A program made the translations under genes and the position numbers. From Periplaneta americana (taxonomy: Eukaryota > Arthropoda > Insecta > Blattodea > Blattidae), in assembly GCF_040183065.1 (NCBI RefSeq), contig NC_091124.1:92775001-92839000 (forward strand): 64,000 nucleotides of DNA, written 5' to 3'. Positions within the stretch are counted from its first letter, which is position 1; each line of letters starts with the position of its first letter. The notes below the pieces were generated by a model. The model did not search any database and was not told where the DNA came from. It was given only the letters and a program-made list of their open reading frames with translations. Positions 11,451-22,685 of this stretch are shown here, piece by piece.

Positions 11451-11589
11451 TTAAAAGTAGAACTGGAAACTTTAGAGTTCTTTGTGTGAATAAACATTAA
11501 AATTAAATGTATACTTACATACGTATGCTGTGGTTGTAAAATTAACGGTTCTTTTCCTCTTGTACGGAGGAGGAGGAGGGATCTTAAGA

Positions 11590-12467
11590 TAGGCGCTCAC
11601 TTATCGGGGGAAAAAAATTGTTTGGCGCGTTCACATTTTTATTATAGTATCGCTCACTTGTCCACATATTCAAATTAATCATCAAATAGTGTTGTAATTT
11701 ACTGCTAGAGCGCATTATTTCATTGTAGTGTTCTGAACTGAATCTGGAAATGAAATGAATAGCTCTGTAATTTAAATTATTTTAAAAAGGTTTGTTATAT
11801 AAAGGGAAATTATTTAGTTATGAGAAAGATGGGAGTGAAGTTGAATTAGAAAATTAGTATAAATTAGTGTAGCTGAGAATAAGAAAAATGAAATAGTTTA
11901 ATAAAATGTGATAAATTAGGAGGGATAAATGAAAGTGAAAGGACATGATAAACATAGTTAAGAGCAGGCATTAAGGTCACGATTCGTCTGTGTTTAAGCT
12001 GTAAATAGTGTAAATAAGGGAATGCTGACCCGAATAAGGATCAGCAGGATCGAAATATATATGAAAATAAACTATGATGAACATATCTGGTTGATTCAAT
12101 ATTTTCCCAGTCTAATCCTATAATATATATTCTTTTTGCATATTACATTACTATAATTCTAATTTGATAAATTTTAAAAGTCTTTATACTGTGCAATTAA
12201 CAAAAATCTTCGCGTCACCCATTTCATTTATATCTTGAATATTACCGCGAATGGAGATCTTGTAATCGATGTGCTTGCCATGACATTCTTTATTTCGATC
12301 TTGGACCGTACGGAAATCCGTTTAGAATTCTCTGGCCAGAATTCTGGACGGAATCCGGTTATGTGGACAGAGGCGATACGGCCAAGTGGGCCTCCTCCAT
12401 TTAAAATAATGCAAAGAATAAAAATCCGAACGCGCCGATCGAATCCGTTCCGGTAAGTGAGCGCCTA
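11590..12467. mobile_element. 0.88-kb element with ~58-bp imperfect terminal inverted repeats
   Basis: The left end TAGGCGCTCACTTATCGG is matched in inverse at 12450-12467 with one mismatch. The similarity resumes further in: GGCGCGTTC(A/G)(C/G)ATTTTTATT occurs at 11623-11643 and in inverse at about 12415-12437, so the terminal repeats are about 58 bp with a diverged middle. No transposase frame is visible inside. A target duplication could not be settled. It is a non-autonomous DNA element of unassigned superfamily. Confidence 0.65.
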
Positions 12468-12499
12468 CTTTTACATGCAGCCTGAGGCTTATTGTGCTT

Positions 12500-12728
12500 A
12501 CCACTCCTTTTCTGTGAATGATTGGGTAGCCGAACGGCTGCGCTCTTGTACAAGTACAGGACGCCGCGCCGTGAAATGAGTCCAAGGTTCAACACCGAGA
12601 GTTACCCAGCAATTCTGCTTTAATTGGTTGAAGGAAAACCAGGTAACTTGTCCCCACGATTTGAACCCGAACCCGTTCGTTTCACGGTCAGACGAGCTAA
12701 CCGTTACTCCACAGCGATGGACAAAATT
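12500..12728 (-). repeat. tRNA-derived SINE copy
   Basis: On the minus strand a tRNA-like head (about 12720-12650) carries an A-box-like GTTAGCTCGTC and a B-box-like GGGTTCAAATC. It is followed by a tail containing ACCTGGTT, TGCTGGGTAACTCTCGGTG and GGACTCATTTCACGGCG. The same tail occurs at 40500-40640 and 47150-47295. Confidence 0.7.
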
Positions 12729-13044
12729 AGCGGTTACATGGGTTTAACTTTCAGTAAGAGTTACCGACGGTTGACACGCGCATCACACACGCCAGTACTG
12801 TTCCATGTTGACAGCTGCAATAATGTCAAGGCCTTCCGTGCATCGATATTATCGACCCATTAGGGTTCCGCACGCCACCTATAGCAATGTGTCAGTGCTA
12901 TTCAAAGAATGATTAAATGTACGGTATTTCTTTTTAACGTGTTCATAATGTCAGAATGTTCAAGACATTGAAGTAAGAATTCACATTCCTCAATATTACC
13001 TACACGTCACAATAAGCTAGGTGATCGTCATAGCAGCTCAGTGG

Positions 13045-13118
13045 TGGCTCGTGACGTTTAGTTAGGGGACTGAACCTACGATCTTCCGGTTTTGCAGCGT
13101 TACGCCTGAACCGCGACG
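13045..13118 (-). repeat. tRNA-like SINE fragment
   Basis: The minus strand contains GCGGTTCAGGCGTAACGC and, 20 bp on, a B-box-like GTAGGTTCAGTCCCC, spaced as in a tRNA-derived promoter. Only the head is recognisable. Confidence 0.35.
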
Positions 13119-13407
13119 CTTCGCGCGCTCCCAAAGGATTGCTGTTTTCATATTTTCTGCGGTATACATAACATAGGAGATCGTAATTAAGTATAAAGTT
13201 AGGCCAGCTGTGTTTCAACAGTAGCATAAGCATCATTTTGAACACAGCCGGTAGATAATGAAGATCTAGACAGGTGACAGTGGACATGTCTAACGAAAGC
13301 GTCCAAAATGCCGACCATTTCCTCTTTTTCATTCTTGAGAGATGCTATGTGCAAACTCGATGAAACAAATCTTTCATTCAGTGAGCATATTCTGAGTATT
13401 ACTTACA

Positions 13408-13580
13408 GATACCAGCCGCCACGGTGGTCTGTGGACTTATAATCCTGTGGACTTGGGTTCTATCCCCTGTGTACCCCCGATTTATAACTTGTGTTGGGCA
13501 AGCCCATGATGGTCCAGGTAACACGAGTTTTCTCCGGGAGCTCCGGTTCCCCTGTGGCATCCCAATAAATCTCCATCATC
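13408..13580 (+). repeat. tRNA-derived SINE copy
   Basis: A tRNA-like head (GCCACGGTGGTCTGTGGAC ... TTGGGTTCTATCCC) is followed by a body with TTTTCTCCGGGAGCTCCGG and TGGCATCCCAATAAATCTCC and a CATCAT run. Layout and B box fit a polymerase III-derived SINE different from the 12.6-kb family. Confidence 0.6.
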
Positions 13581-13882
13581 ATCTCATCGTAGGTGTAGTG
13601 TAGACCAGTCTCTTATGGCGTATCTTGGGCAACGACTCTGTCGGTAATTTGGTCTACATATCTGGCTTCATATGGGTGAATGACATAAGTCAAGCACCCA
13701 TCATTAGCAAAAAAATAACTTGCAGATACCAGGCCGATACGAGGACCAATCTGTTTGCATGGCGTACATCACAGCTCCGTCACATCTCCCTCCGTACCTT
13801 ACCTGCACTATCCAATACAAGAAATGTACTTGCCGTCAACAAATGCACGTAAACAAAATAATTCCGGGAAGCATGTGACTAA

Positions 13883-14834
13883 TAGAGATGGGATAAACTG
13901 TTCTTTTTATGAAACAGTTTCGACTGTAACTGTTTCATGAACGAAGCTGTTCCAAAATAACAGTTTCATAAGAATATGTTTACAACATCAGTGCCAACTA
14001 TTCCAAGTGTTTCAACCTCTCATCTGCTTCAGGAACATGTTTCAAAGCCCTTGAATCGCCTTTAAATCAGCTGTTCAGTATTATGACAACGAAAGTCATT
14101 TTTTGTAGGTTACTGTTAAGGATACAGTAAATAACTACAATTCGAAATGAATCGATTTTAGTAAAAATAATAATAGGAGAGTTTAATAACGATGACATTA
14201 GCCGATGATATTTTTCTCGGTATATTAATAATTAACACTATGTTAGAGCACCATGAACATATTCTCCATCAATGGACAGGTAATAATTAATATCAGATTT
14301 GTTAAGAAATGTGATTCGTACAATTAAATTGCTCGATCCTACATAGGCTACTGTTGCACGAAGGCCGTGTGGAACATGGATAATAATTATTTATATCTAC
14401 ATTCGATTGGAGGTCAGTGATAGCGCTACACGTGGCCTTTGCAGACAGCAAAGAAAAAGAAAACTGTTTAGAAATTGAATTGTTTATCTCTTGGAACCAT
14501 GTGGAACCCTAGATCATATATACAATGTCTAGTATATACAGTCACGAAGCTTAAGTTGTGAGGGTGCTAGGAACAATAGACTGTGCCGGTACTACTTCGC
14601 ATTGTCTGTAATGAGGTGATATTAGCGATCCTAGTGGTTAGCAACTATCTATGGATGCATATTTACTACTACTGAGCTTCGTGACTGTATATACTAGACT
14701 GTGGTGGAACGTTGAAGTGATCACTGGAGTAGTGTAACATCCTTTGGAACAGTTGGAACAGGTTATATCACGAAACTGTTTCGTATCGAAACAGTTTCAA
14801 AAAAACTGTTCCAGCTCTTTTTTACCCATCTCTA
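13883..14834. mobile_element. Non-autonomous hAT element with perfect 8-bp duplication
   Basis: The element starts TAGAGATGGG and ends CCCATCTCTA, and is flanked on both sides by GTGACTAA (13875-13882 and 14835-14842), an exact 8-bp target duplication typical of hAT transposons. Inside both ends are clusters of a palindromic motif, GAAACAGTTTC and close variants (ACTGTTTC, GAAACTGTT), which are likely transposase-binding repeats. There is no transposase frame. A 175-bp MITE is nested at 14527-14700. A second element with the same ends lies at 29784-32071. Confidence 0.9.
14527..14700. mobile_element. ~175-bp MITE nested in the hAT element
   Basis: Terminal inverted repeats of about 25 bp read GTCTAGTATATACAGTCACG... 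at 14527 and the exact inverse at 14675-14699. A second copy, inverted and itself interrupted, is at 27128-27428, with a shared interior (ATGGATGCATATTTACTAC region). Ends beginning CAGTC next to TA fit a Tc1/mariner-type MITE. Confidence 0.8.
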
Positions 14835-15059
14835 GTGACTAATAAGAATGCAGTGATACGCTGCTGACCGGAGTACAGCTGAATGTAAGCGACGAAATAG
14901 ATCCATTAGTTGTTAAATATTATTGCTACTTGTTAGTTATATTTACCAAAATTTAATAGTAAAATACGTTGCATATGTACTTTCCTTCTGAAGGACAGGA
15001 GAAAAATTATTTAATGAAACTTGCCATGGCATGTGATTTGGAGGTAGAAGTGGTAGTGG

Positions 15060-15841
15060 ACGAACGTTAGTGAGAAACAAGAACTTTGCGCGATCGATTT
15101 CAAATTTGTTGTGTGAAAACATGTGTGATCAGTTTTATAAGAAGCGTCCGAAAGGTAAATTGCTAAAGACTGGTGAAAAATGAAAAACAAATTAGTTTTA
15201 AATGTGTTCGAAAAGTTAACAGAGAAGAATCCTGACGTAATAAACTATATAGTAAAATTAACGCAGAGCTTACAGGCGTGTCTGAACATAGTGTTCTGAA
15301 TGTTCGCAAAGAAGTCAAAGGAAGTGGTAATTTAAGGACGCCTTGTAAGAAGAGAAACAAACCTAGAACCGTTTTGGGAAAAGTGGACGATTTTTGTTAA
15401 ATGTGCTATCCGATCTAAAGTGCACTTTTTCAAGAATGAACCGTCAGCTATAGACAAAGTGTTAAGTGATGTAAATAGTGATCCTGATTTACTTGACTTT
15501 AAACGATCAAGCTTCCACAGTCTTTTATTAGAAATAGGTTTCAGTTTTGTGAAAAGAAAAACGGTTAATGTAATATTAGGCCTACATAGGGACGATATTA
15601 CTGTGTGGAGACGAAAATATTTTACGTCAACTTCCAGACACAGCCTTGCCCCCAAGTCACGGCCGAAATGTGGCAATCGGATATTCGTCACATCGTGAAG
15701 GAGGGAGAGAGAATGTGACAAATGGATGGTCTCACTGATAACATGGTCGATCGTCTACTTATTGTGGAGGAGAGTTCTTCTGATTCGGAGACAGATAGGG
15801 GTGTTGCTGCATTACCTACAAGCGATAGCGACTCCGAATGA
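15060..15841 (+). pseudogene. IS630/Tc1-type transposase, catalytic core deleted
   Basis: An N-terminal part spread over frames (GVSEHSVLNVRKEVKGSGN, then the 15420-15698 frame with KRSSFHSLLLEIGFSFVKRK and ITVWRRKYFTS) matches the layout of a group of insect transposases in which this segment precedes a conserved YYLDETW motif. Here the DDE core is missing. The sequence jumps to the C-terminal end, EMWQSDIRHIVKEGERM, then a Ser/Asp-rich acidic tail (EESSSDSETD) and stop near 15841. An internal deletion plus frameshifts therefore left only the DNA-binding and C-terminal ends. Family naming is from memory of motifs. Confidence 0.65.
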
Positions 15842-16770
15842 CGCAGGCCTACAGTACTCGTAAGTTAATAATATTTGCATTAAATTAATTTATTATTGTC
15901 TGTGATATACAGTATCTGCATGTTTTAAATTATTCATTGTATACTTTTCTTTTCTAATAATGAAAGTAAGGCTGACATGCAGACATCGGTAGGATTGATG
16001 TCACATGTGCTGTACTTAAAAACACGTGCTGCGCGTAGTAATACATAGTGCTAATGTTGATGTCAAGTATCTTTCTTATATTGGAGCAGGACTGTTTTGT
16101 CGAGGATACTACCTGCTTGCCAATCCCTCGTCTCTTCCATCCTCTCTTCAATCCCCTCGCATTTGAAGCTTAACGTACTTCAAGCGCAAAGATTCGTCTC
16201 GGTATCTGTACATAGTGTACACTAGCTGTCATCCAAACTAGAAACATTTGTCACAATTGTTTAGGAAGTAACGCATAACAAGTCATGACGCTATCTTATC
16301 ATTGTTTCATTTGCTTCCATTGATTAGAATTAATCAAGTCAGTGTCGCAGTGTGTTTCTGTAGCCTTCTTTAAAAGAATGTGCGTATTTTCGGATGTATT
16401 AAATCGTGAGTTGCCATTTTTAATTATCGAATAAATTGTAATTGACAAATGTTATCAAATGTTTTATTGTGTTTGGACCTTCTCACATGTCATAGGTGTA
16501 GAAATTACATAAAAAGCATAACTATACGAAAAATCAGTTGCATATCAATCAGTATATAAATGTATTCCTTTTTCAGGAAAATTATGATGAAAAGGACTGA
16601 AATCTAATAAAAGAAGGAATATTCGCTTTTTATAATATTACGCTTTACCAAAGCATCTAATAGATCTACTATACATGAATGTACCTCGACAAAAATTTTG
16701 TAAACTGCTTGAACTCAAGTTTATATGTGGGCAGAGAAAGTGTTTCGCTATAGTGATAAATGTTCTAGGT
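15842..16770. other. No recognisable gene or repeat
   Basis: AT-rich sequence without supported features. Confidence 0.4.
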
Positions 16771-17305
16771 CAGTGATTTCCAAACTTTTTTGATCGCGGA
16801 TCCCTTTTGACTTGAAAAAAGATTCACGATCCTCAAATTAATATATCTTAGATATAAATTTAATATGCCTCCATATTTATATTCTGTACGTATTCAAATT
16901 CAACAATATGTCTACAACTACACAAATTATCATGAATAGCCATAACTTTCTAAATATGCAGTATAGTAGCCTACTTATAAACTGCGTGTATTTTTTTTCA
17001 GTAATTACATGCACAGTTATAAAAAAATTACCTTCAAATTACTAATGTGAAGAATGGTGTTGTTTCCTCGTCTCATAAATAACTTTCAAGTTGGGAGAGA
17101 TGGAAGAAAGTTGAATTCTCATGTCTGATGTGGCATCCAGGCGATGACGGAATTTGGATTTTGTTGCTGCATATCGTGAAAATCCTACTTCGCACAGGAA
17201 TGTTGTTGGAAATGGGAGGAGTTTCTCCACTACACATTTAGAAATATCCGAATATTCCTAAAGTAGACTACACAAGAATTCGGTGACAGAAAGTTCGCTA
17301 AATCT
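16771..17305 (-). mobile_element. 3' end of an hAT element (ZBED5/FAM200-like)
   Basis: The minus-strand frame 17230-17042 is the C-terminal dimerisation segment of hAT transposases of the ZBED5/FAM200/SCAND3 group: LPFPTTFLCEVGFSRYAATK, then RHRLDATSDMRIQLSSISPN and a stop after HHSSH. The residues just upstream (YSDISKCVVEKL) continue the family pattern after a frameshift. To the left lies a 3' untranslated part ending at CAGTGATTTCCAAACTTTTT (16771), a typical hAT terminus. The rest of the element is missing, so this is a 5'-deleted remnant. Confidence 0.8.
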
Positions 17306-17429
17306 CTGTTTCATCATATTTTCGTTTTTTGTTTCATTCACCCGTTTTTAAACTATCAGCACTGGGGTATGATAAATGACAAGGCGATCGACTGGTTTCT
17401 GAATTGTATAATTGTAATTTTTATTGTAT

Positions 17430-17575
17430 GGATTCGTAACAATCTGTTTTTTTACGGTGATGGGTTGTTAGCCTTTCGCCCAACCCCCAAGCTGGAGGAC
17501 CACCCCTTATCGGGTGTCCACGACTGCTTATTCAATATATTCACAGCTACCCTCCGTCATTTTTAATGTATTTTA
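17430..17575 (+). repeat. Interspersed repeat fragment
   Basis: A GC-richer island in AT-rich surroundings (GCCCAACCCCCAAGCTGGAG ... CGGGTGTCCACGACTGC). I associate this sequence with a widespread arthropod repeat, but I cannot name the family. Confidence 0.4.
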
Positions 17576-17956
17576 TTAGCCACCGATCCATTGAGACAAC
17601 ACTGTATAAAATGAAAATTAAAATTATTCGTAATATTAAATTAATATTATTATGTTCGGAATCAAGAACACGTGGTTATTAACACACAGTTTAACACGAA
17701 CACCTCACATAAGGATGCTCATACTGAATGAATAAAACTGACTTCACAATAAAAGTAGCAAAAGCAGAACAGCAATGGACGAAATTCGTTTCTTTTTAAA
17801 AATATGTGTAAAAATTTATTGCTAAGTAACATTGGCAATCGAATTTATTTTACAATTAAGACATTAAGTTTCCGAGCACATTTACAAAAAGTTATTCTTA
17901 CACTGTTGGTCTCGTGAGAAAAAACTGCAAACAATCACACACAACAAGCAGATAAG

Positions 17957-18012
17957 AACTAACTGACTGACTGACTGACTGACTGACTAACTAACTAACT
18001 AACTAACTAACT
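17957..18012. repeat. Tetranucleotide repeat (GACT)n/(AACT)n
   Basis: Runs of GACT then AACT units lie directly against the MITE at 18013. The 8-bp target duplication of that MITE (AACTAACT) lies within it. Confidence 0.95.
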
Positions 18013-18426
18013 ATAGTCCCGTCGCTCTTATTTCCGGCAGCCAATCACATTGCAGGTCGGCTACATTTAAACGTCTGCGTCTTGTGATTCGCTGATGGTA
18101 ACGTGATGCATTTCCTAAGGCTCGATAAATACTTATTACAATCGCCCGCCATTTCAGCTCTTTCGTTGGCGTTCGCAGAAAGCACACGAGAACATTATTT
18201 GCCGCTCAATTATTTGCTCAATTACAGTGCGTTTGATTTATTATCATAGGAGCTACGACATGATAATGTTTAACGGTGTCGCAAATAGATTCCTCATCTG
18301 GTAGTTCGGCAACGAAAGAACAAAAGTGGCGGACGATATTACCTACCTAGACTTTATAGAGCCTTCACTTCCTAAGACGTAAGCAAAGAGGAGGAGTCAC
18401 GCCGGGAATAACAGCGTCGCGACTAT
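18013..18426 (+). mobile_element. MITE, copy 1, 8-bp duplication
   Basis: The ends ATAGTCCCGTCGCTCTTATT and, inverted, ATAGTCGCGACGCTGTTATT form imperfect terminal repeats of about 27 bp. The flanks are AACTAACT on both sides (18005-18012, 18427-18434), although the left one is within a tetranucleotide repeat. The interior matches the inverted copy at 19918-20276, including the CGTTAAACATTATCATGTCG and GACGTTTAAATGTAGCCGAC blocks. No coding capacity. Confidence 0.8.
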
Positions 18427-18499
18427 AACTAACTATAGCCTCTTTTAAAATATACGTTACTGTGGTAGAAAAATGGTTTAAAAATTATGGAGTACTATA

Positions 18500-19015
18500 A
18501 ACTGAAAAAATCTAGTGCTATAACCTTCCCTAGACAATGCAAACTAACGAAATGTATTTAATTTTTAGATTACAATATTCCACATTCGGACATTGTGAAA
18601 TACCTAGGCATAATTTTAGGTCGCAAACTAACGTGAAGGCAACACATTAATATGTCAATGATGAAGCAACTGCAACTATGGTACGACTATATTCGCATTA
18701 AAATCGCATTTTCGTCTGCAGGAAAGGTATGTGTATGCCTATATAAATTGAGTACACGACGTTTTGTTATATTCAATCCCAACTTGGGGATTTGCTGCTA
18801 AAACCAATATGTTGAAACTTTAGATTCTATAAAATAAGGCAGTGATGACGACTCTGTTACTAATGTCCAGATACATGGGGACTTGAACCGTCAATCAATA
18901 AATGCAACTACTAAAAAAATGGCTAGAGCGACCTATTTTAGTGCTCGGTCGAGCAAAATTGCACTCATACGTGCTATTCATTAAGATTCCCAGCCTGCGG
19001 AAACTGTACGATCTA
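18500..19015 (+). pseudogene. Jockey-like reverse transcriptase fragment
   Basis: Frames on the plus strand give LKKSSAITFPRQCKL, then PHSDIVKYLGIILGRKLTWR (the conserved VKYLGxxLDxxLTW motif downstream of the reverse-transcriptase catalytic box), and further on QIHGDLNRQSINATTKK. This order matches the C-terminal third of Jockey-clade LINE polymerases. Stops and frameshifts interrupt it, and neither the catalytic YxDD box nor the endonuclease is present. Confidence 0.75.
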
Positions 19016-19049
19016 ATACCGTGTGATGCAGAAGTCAGTTGTCACATGG

Positions 19050-19900
19050 GAAACATTACTCTAATTGCAAATACAATTGTATACAGTATGTTACTGCCAC
19101 AATGTTCAAAATGTGCTCCAATTACTTGAAGACAGTGTCTCACTCGATCCTGACATTCTTCTGTCACGTTTAAAAGTGTACTGGATACCATGGGCGATCC
19201 TTTGTTTTAAATCATCTATAGACGTAGGGTCTGTTTGTAAAACTTACTGTTTCACAAATCCCCATAGAAAGAAATGAAGGGGTGTGAGGTCTGGTGATCG
19301 TGGAGGTCGTCATGGCCTGAGGTCCATCACGTCCAACCCAATGCACACTGGTTTTTGGCGAACTGTTAGAGCATAATGTGCCGTGGCCCCATCTTGTTGA
19401 AAGCACATTCTTATTTGTTTGTTCAGTGGCAAATCATACAGAAACTCCATTACAGTGCTGTTCAGCAATTCCCCATACCGGTTTACATTTAAATCAAACA
19501 AATATGGTCCCACAACCATATCTAGGATTCCACACGACAACATAACGTTTGGAGCACCAGGGTTGTTAGCTTCACGCATCCATCTTGATTTTCTTCGGAC
19601 CAGTATCATGAATTTTATGTATGAGCGTGCCTATCCAAAAAGAATAAGCATTCGTCACTGAACAGAACATGCTGAAGGAAGGACCGATCAGTACGCAAAA
19701 CGCTGTGTGATCCAGTTACAATATGTTCGCCTCTTGATTGGTTCCTCTTCTTGCATTGTTGGTAAATGCTGTAATTTTAAGTTGATTAAAAATTGTTTGT
19801 GTAAAGTACCACCTTTCTACTGGTCTAACGGAAATAAGATAACCCTCAAGTGTCTTCAGGACACTTTGCAAGATACCTTCTTAGTGCGGTTTCACTAGGA
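19050..19900 (-). pseudogene. Mariner-like transposase pseudogene (DUF4817 type)
   Basis: On the minus strand, from high to low coordinate: a degraded linker (YKLKLQ-like, about 19790), LFSDECLFFLDR (first Asp, about 19660), MREANNPGAPNVMLSCGILD, CFQQDGATAHYALTVRQK (second Asp, about 19395), then DLRP, a TGA stop in place of the usual Trp, RPPRSPDLTPLHFFLWGFVK (third Asp, about 19295). About 33 residues separate the second and third Asp, as expected for a mariner-type core. It ends near 19050. It lies between two inverted MITEs and just after a Jockey remnant in opposite orientation. Confidence 0.85.
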
Positions 19901-19917
19901 GCCGGCTGCGTACATGT

Positions 19918-20276
19918 ATAGTCGCGACGCTGTTATTTCCGGCGTGTAGTATCGTTCGCCCTTTTTTGTTCTTTAGTTCCCAAGCTACCATACGAGGAAT
20001 CTATTTGCTACACCGTTAAACATTATCATGTCGTAGCTCCTATCATAATAAATCAAACGTACTGTAATTCAGCAAATAATTGAGCGGCAAATAACGTCTT
20101 CATGTGCTTTTTGCGAACGCCAACGAAAGAGCCAAAGTGGCGGGCGATTATATTAAGTATTTATCGAGCCTTAAGAAATGAATAACGTCTTCATAAGTGA
20201 ATCACAAGACGCAGACGTTTAAATGTAGCCGACCTGCAACGCGATTGGCTGCCGGAAATTAGAGCGACGGGACTAT
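19918..20276 (-). mobile_element. MITE, copy 2, inverted relative to copy 1
   Basis: Same family as 18013-18426 but in opposite orientation, with internal deletions. The ends are ATAGTCGCGACG and CGACGGGACTAT. No matching flanking octamers are seen (GTACATGT against AGCTGTTG), so one flank has probably been rearranged since insertion. Its right end cuts into the BED-finger ORF at 20277. Confidence 0.8.
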
Positions 20277-20600
20277 AGCTGTTGTTATCCACTGACGAAA
20301 TCGTTGGTTACGAAATACATGCAATAGAATACCAGCAAAAGTGAATGCTTTCACATTATCCTTGGATTTTTCCATACGCTGCCATACTTGAGGTATCGTA
20401 CTGGCATGTAGGCTGCTAGGACCACCTAAAGTTGAACCCTGTCCATCATTCTGTTTCAGAAATCTATGCTTGAAACTTTCCACATGTTTCTGCATAATGG
20501 ATTTTTTTTCGAAATTAATTCACTCTGAACATAAGGTACACGAAAGTTTTCCCTTTTCAGCCACAAAATTGCCTATAGGAAACTCGCGAACCCTATGCAT
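20277..20600 (-). pseudogene. CGGBP1-like BED zinc-finger ORF, truncated
   Basis: Read from 20600 the minus strand gives MHRVREFPIGNFVAEKGKLS, then CTLCSE, an in-frame TGA, INFEKKSIMQKHVESFKHRF and a further 50 residues to the MITE edge at 20277. The C-x2-C ... H-x5-H spacing and the flanking residues match the BED finger of CGGBP1-type proteins, which derive from hAT transposases. The stop and the loss of the C-terminus make it non-functional. The continuation is not found beyond the MITE, so the other flank was deleted or rearranged. Confidence 0.7.
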
Positions 20601-20609
20601 CGCAGTTAC

Positions 20610-22270
20610 AGATGTTCAAATAGATGTGAAATTGTGAACCCTTCTGATTCAGAGTATGAGCTCGCCATAAAACCGTTAAACTTGTATTCTATAATGCTAT
20701 TTTAATTGTTCTGTTAATCATAGAACTACAAATATAACTGTAGTTAAGAATTTAAAATATAACTTAAATTCTTAAGTTTGAAATTTCCATTGTTGAAAAA
20801 CGAGCTTCTCATTGTTAATGTGAGTATTTTTAATATTAATTGTTGGTAACAATTGTTATAAATAGTCCATTTCCCAAGAATTATGCTCTAATTAAATATT
20901 ATGCTTTTATGCCTTATTAACAAAAATATGTTTTATTGTGCTTCTAACATTTGTTTCATCGAGACGGTTTGATAACCAAAATCATGTTTGTGGTAGCAAC
21001 CATACGTCTGAAGTGCTGTTATGCATTTTATGCTTTTGGGTTTCACTAGTGATAAACTGATACCATGGTAAATACACATATATTGAACCAGCTATAGGTT
21101 AAAATACCTAAATTACCACTTTTTGACGTCTTGACTTCTGATTAACAAATTGATTTATTTATTTCAGTGATCCCAACAACAAAATTCTGGTTCATTGTCA
21201 AGAATAGCTAGAGCATTAAGTTTGTCCTTTCTATTTTTTAACGTAAATAGTTCGTCGTAAACAAGAAAAACTACTTCCATGAGAGCAATTACTCCTGAAT
21301 TCAAGTGGAGGGATATCAAGCGATAATGAGGGACTACATTTCCACGTCTACACATCATCCCATCGGTGCTCAGGCTCCATAACCATTGCGACAGTTACTC
21401 AACCCCGTGCAAAGCTAGCTGTTACAAGAGTTAAAACGCTTATAATTGCCGCCCCTAAAATTTGCAGCTCTAGGCTAACCTAATACAAGTAAATCTGCCT
21501 CTGGTCACCAACAATGAAAAAAATTCAAGCTATAGTTTTTCTGTATAATCGAACATTGTTTCCTCTCTTAGTACCACAATATATTTATATAGGCTACTCA
21601 CAAGAACTAATAAAAATTCTTTTAGAATTTCCATCCTTTTCTTTCTGGCAATCTGCTTGCATGCTGGTATAAACTTGAATTACATTAAGCAAATGACTGG
21701 CGCTCCCTACCTGGTATTTGAGCATCTCTGCAAACACGAAGAACGTAGTCGATAGTCGGAACAGGAATGTTTCCGTCAATCACTACTAACGAGCTCTGAT
21801 GAAGTTGTTCTAAGAAGTTTTCAACCTGAAACGAGAGTTACAAGACGTGTCGTAAACTTTCTTAGTCCTGCTTCCCGTTGTTAGGTTGGGCATAAATGGA
21901 GTTTTGTAAAATATGAAAGAAAAACTAACGATTTAGAAGGAATCATTCTTGATTTAAAATTTATTTGTTACACATCTAGAATTTTAATGCAAAAAATGAA
22001 ATAAATGCAACCAAATTAGTAATTTTGGAGGACTTTTTCACTTTTTATAAGATAAAACTAAAAAAAGAAACAAAATACTGGCTGTAATATATTTCTTTAT
22101 AATTAAAAAGTGCAGGAGTAATAAATGAAAAGCAAAATATTGGATGTAAATATATAAGGTAATTCAAGAAACACTTCAAACACTAAATCGTTATAAATAT
22201 CTTACTATTTGAGGTAAAAAAATCACTGTGTTTGGCAAACAATGGGGCTTTTCATTCGCTACTTTTTGAA
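20610..22270. other. No recognisable gene or repeat
   Basis: AT-rich. Short frames only, with no motif. A short IR-like stretch near 20740-20790 (ATTTAAAATATAACTTAAAT) is simple AT palindrome. Confidence 0.4.
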
Positions 22271-22275
22271 CTTTA

Positions 22276-22551
22276 TTGATTAAGACAGTAAAGATTTTAT
22301 TAGTACCTCCTGCTAGAAGAATTTTGAAGTTTCAAGCCATGGTTCTGTCGTTAAACGGTACGATACAGCTGGACCAACGCTATTATGAAAGCAATAGGAG
22401 TCTTTCTCAAGGTCTGAGAAAATTTAGGACACTTAAAAATTTAAAAGAAAGCCCTCTTCCATTCGTAATTAACGGAAATTTAATCAGGACATTTAAGGAT
22501 ATTAGTTCTGTTGCTAATAAGAAATCTGGAAGACAAATCATTAATCAATAA
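22276..22551 (+). pseudogene. N-terminal helix-turn-helix of a mariner-like transposase (DUF4817)
   Basis: The 91-codon frame contains LDQRYYESNRSLSQGLRKFR, then LIRTFKDISSVANKKSGRQ. This is the pattern of the N-terminal DNA-binding domain of DUF4817 transposases (YYxxNRSxxxVLRxF ... IxxLIxKFexTGSVxNxKSxGR). It is followed by an unrelated repeat at about 22570 and then by the C-terminal part of the same type of transposase at 23055-23510 in the same orientation, so all may be one interrupted gene. Confidence 0.7.
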
Positions 22552-22571
22552 TGCCACTGTTGCTGAGATCC

Positions 22572-22685
22572 TTCTGACAAGTTGTTGTTTAATCAACTGT
22601 CTGAAGACAGGTTGGAACTTAGTAAGTGACACCAATATGACATCCCTCATGAGGCAACTAAGCCAGGAGGTAATGGATTAGGTTA
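22572..22685 (+). repeat. Interspersed repeat inside the transposase remnant
   Basis: Sequence around TGTTGTTTAATCAACTGTCTG and CTAAGCCAGGAGGTAATGG resembles a repeat I associate with other insect genomes. It separates the N- and C-terminal parts of the mariner pseudogene, consistent with insertion. Family not named. Confidence 0.45.

Noticed and set aside
19707-19898. 63-codon plus-strand frame
   Set aside because: Antisense of the mariner pseudogene linker region.
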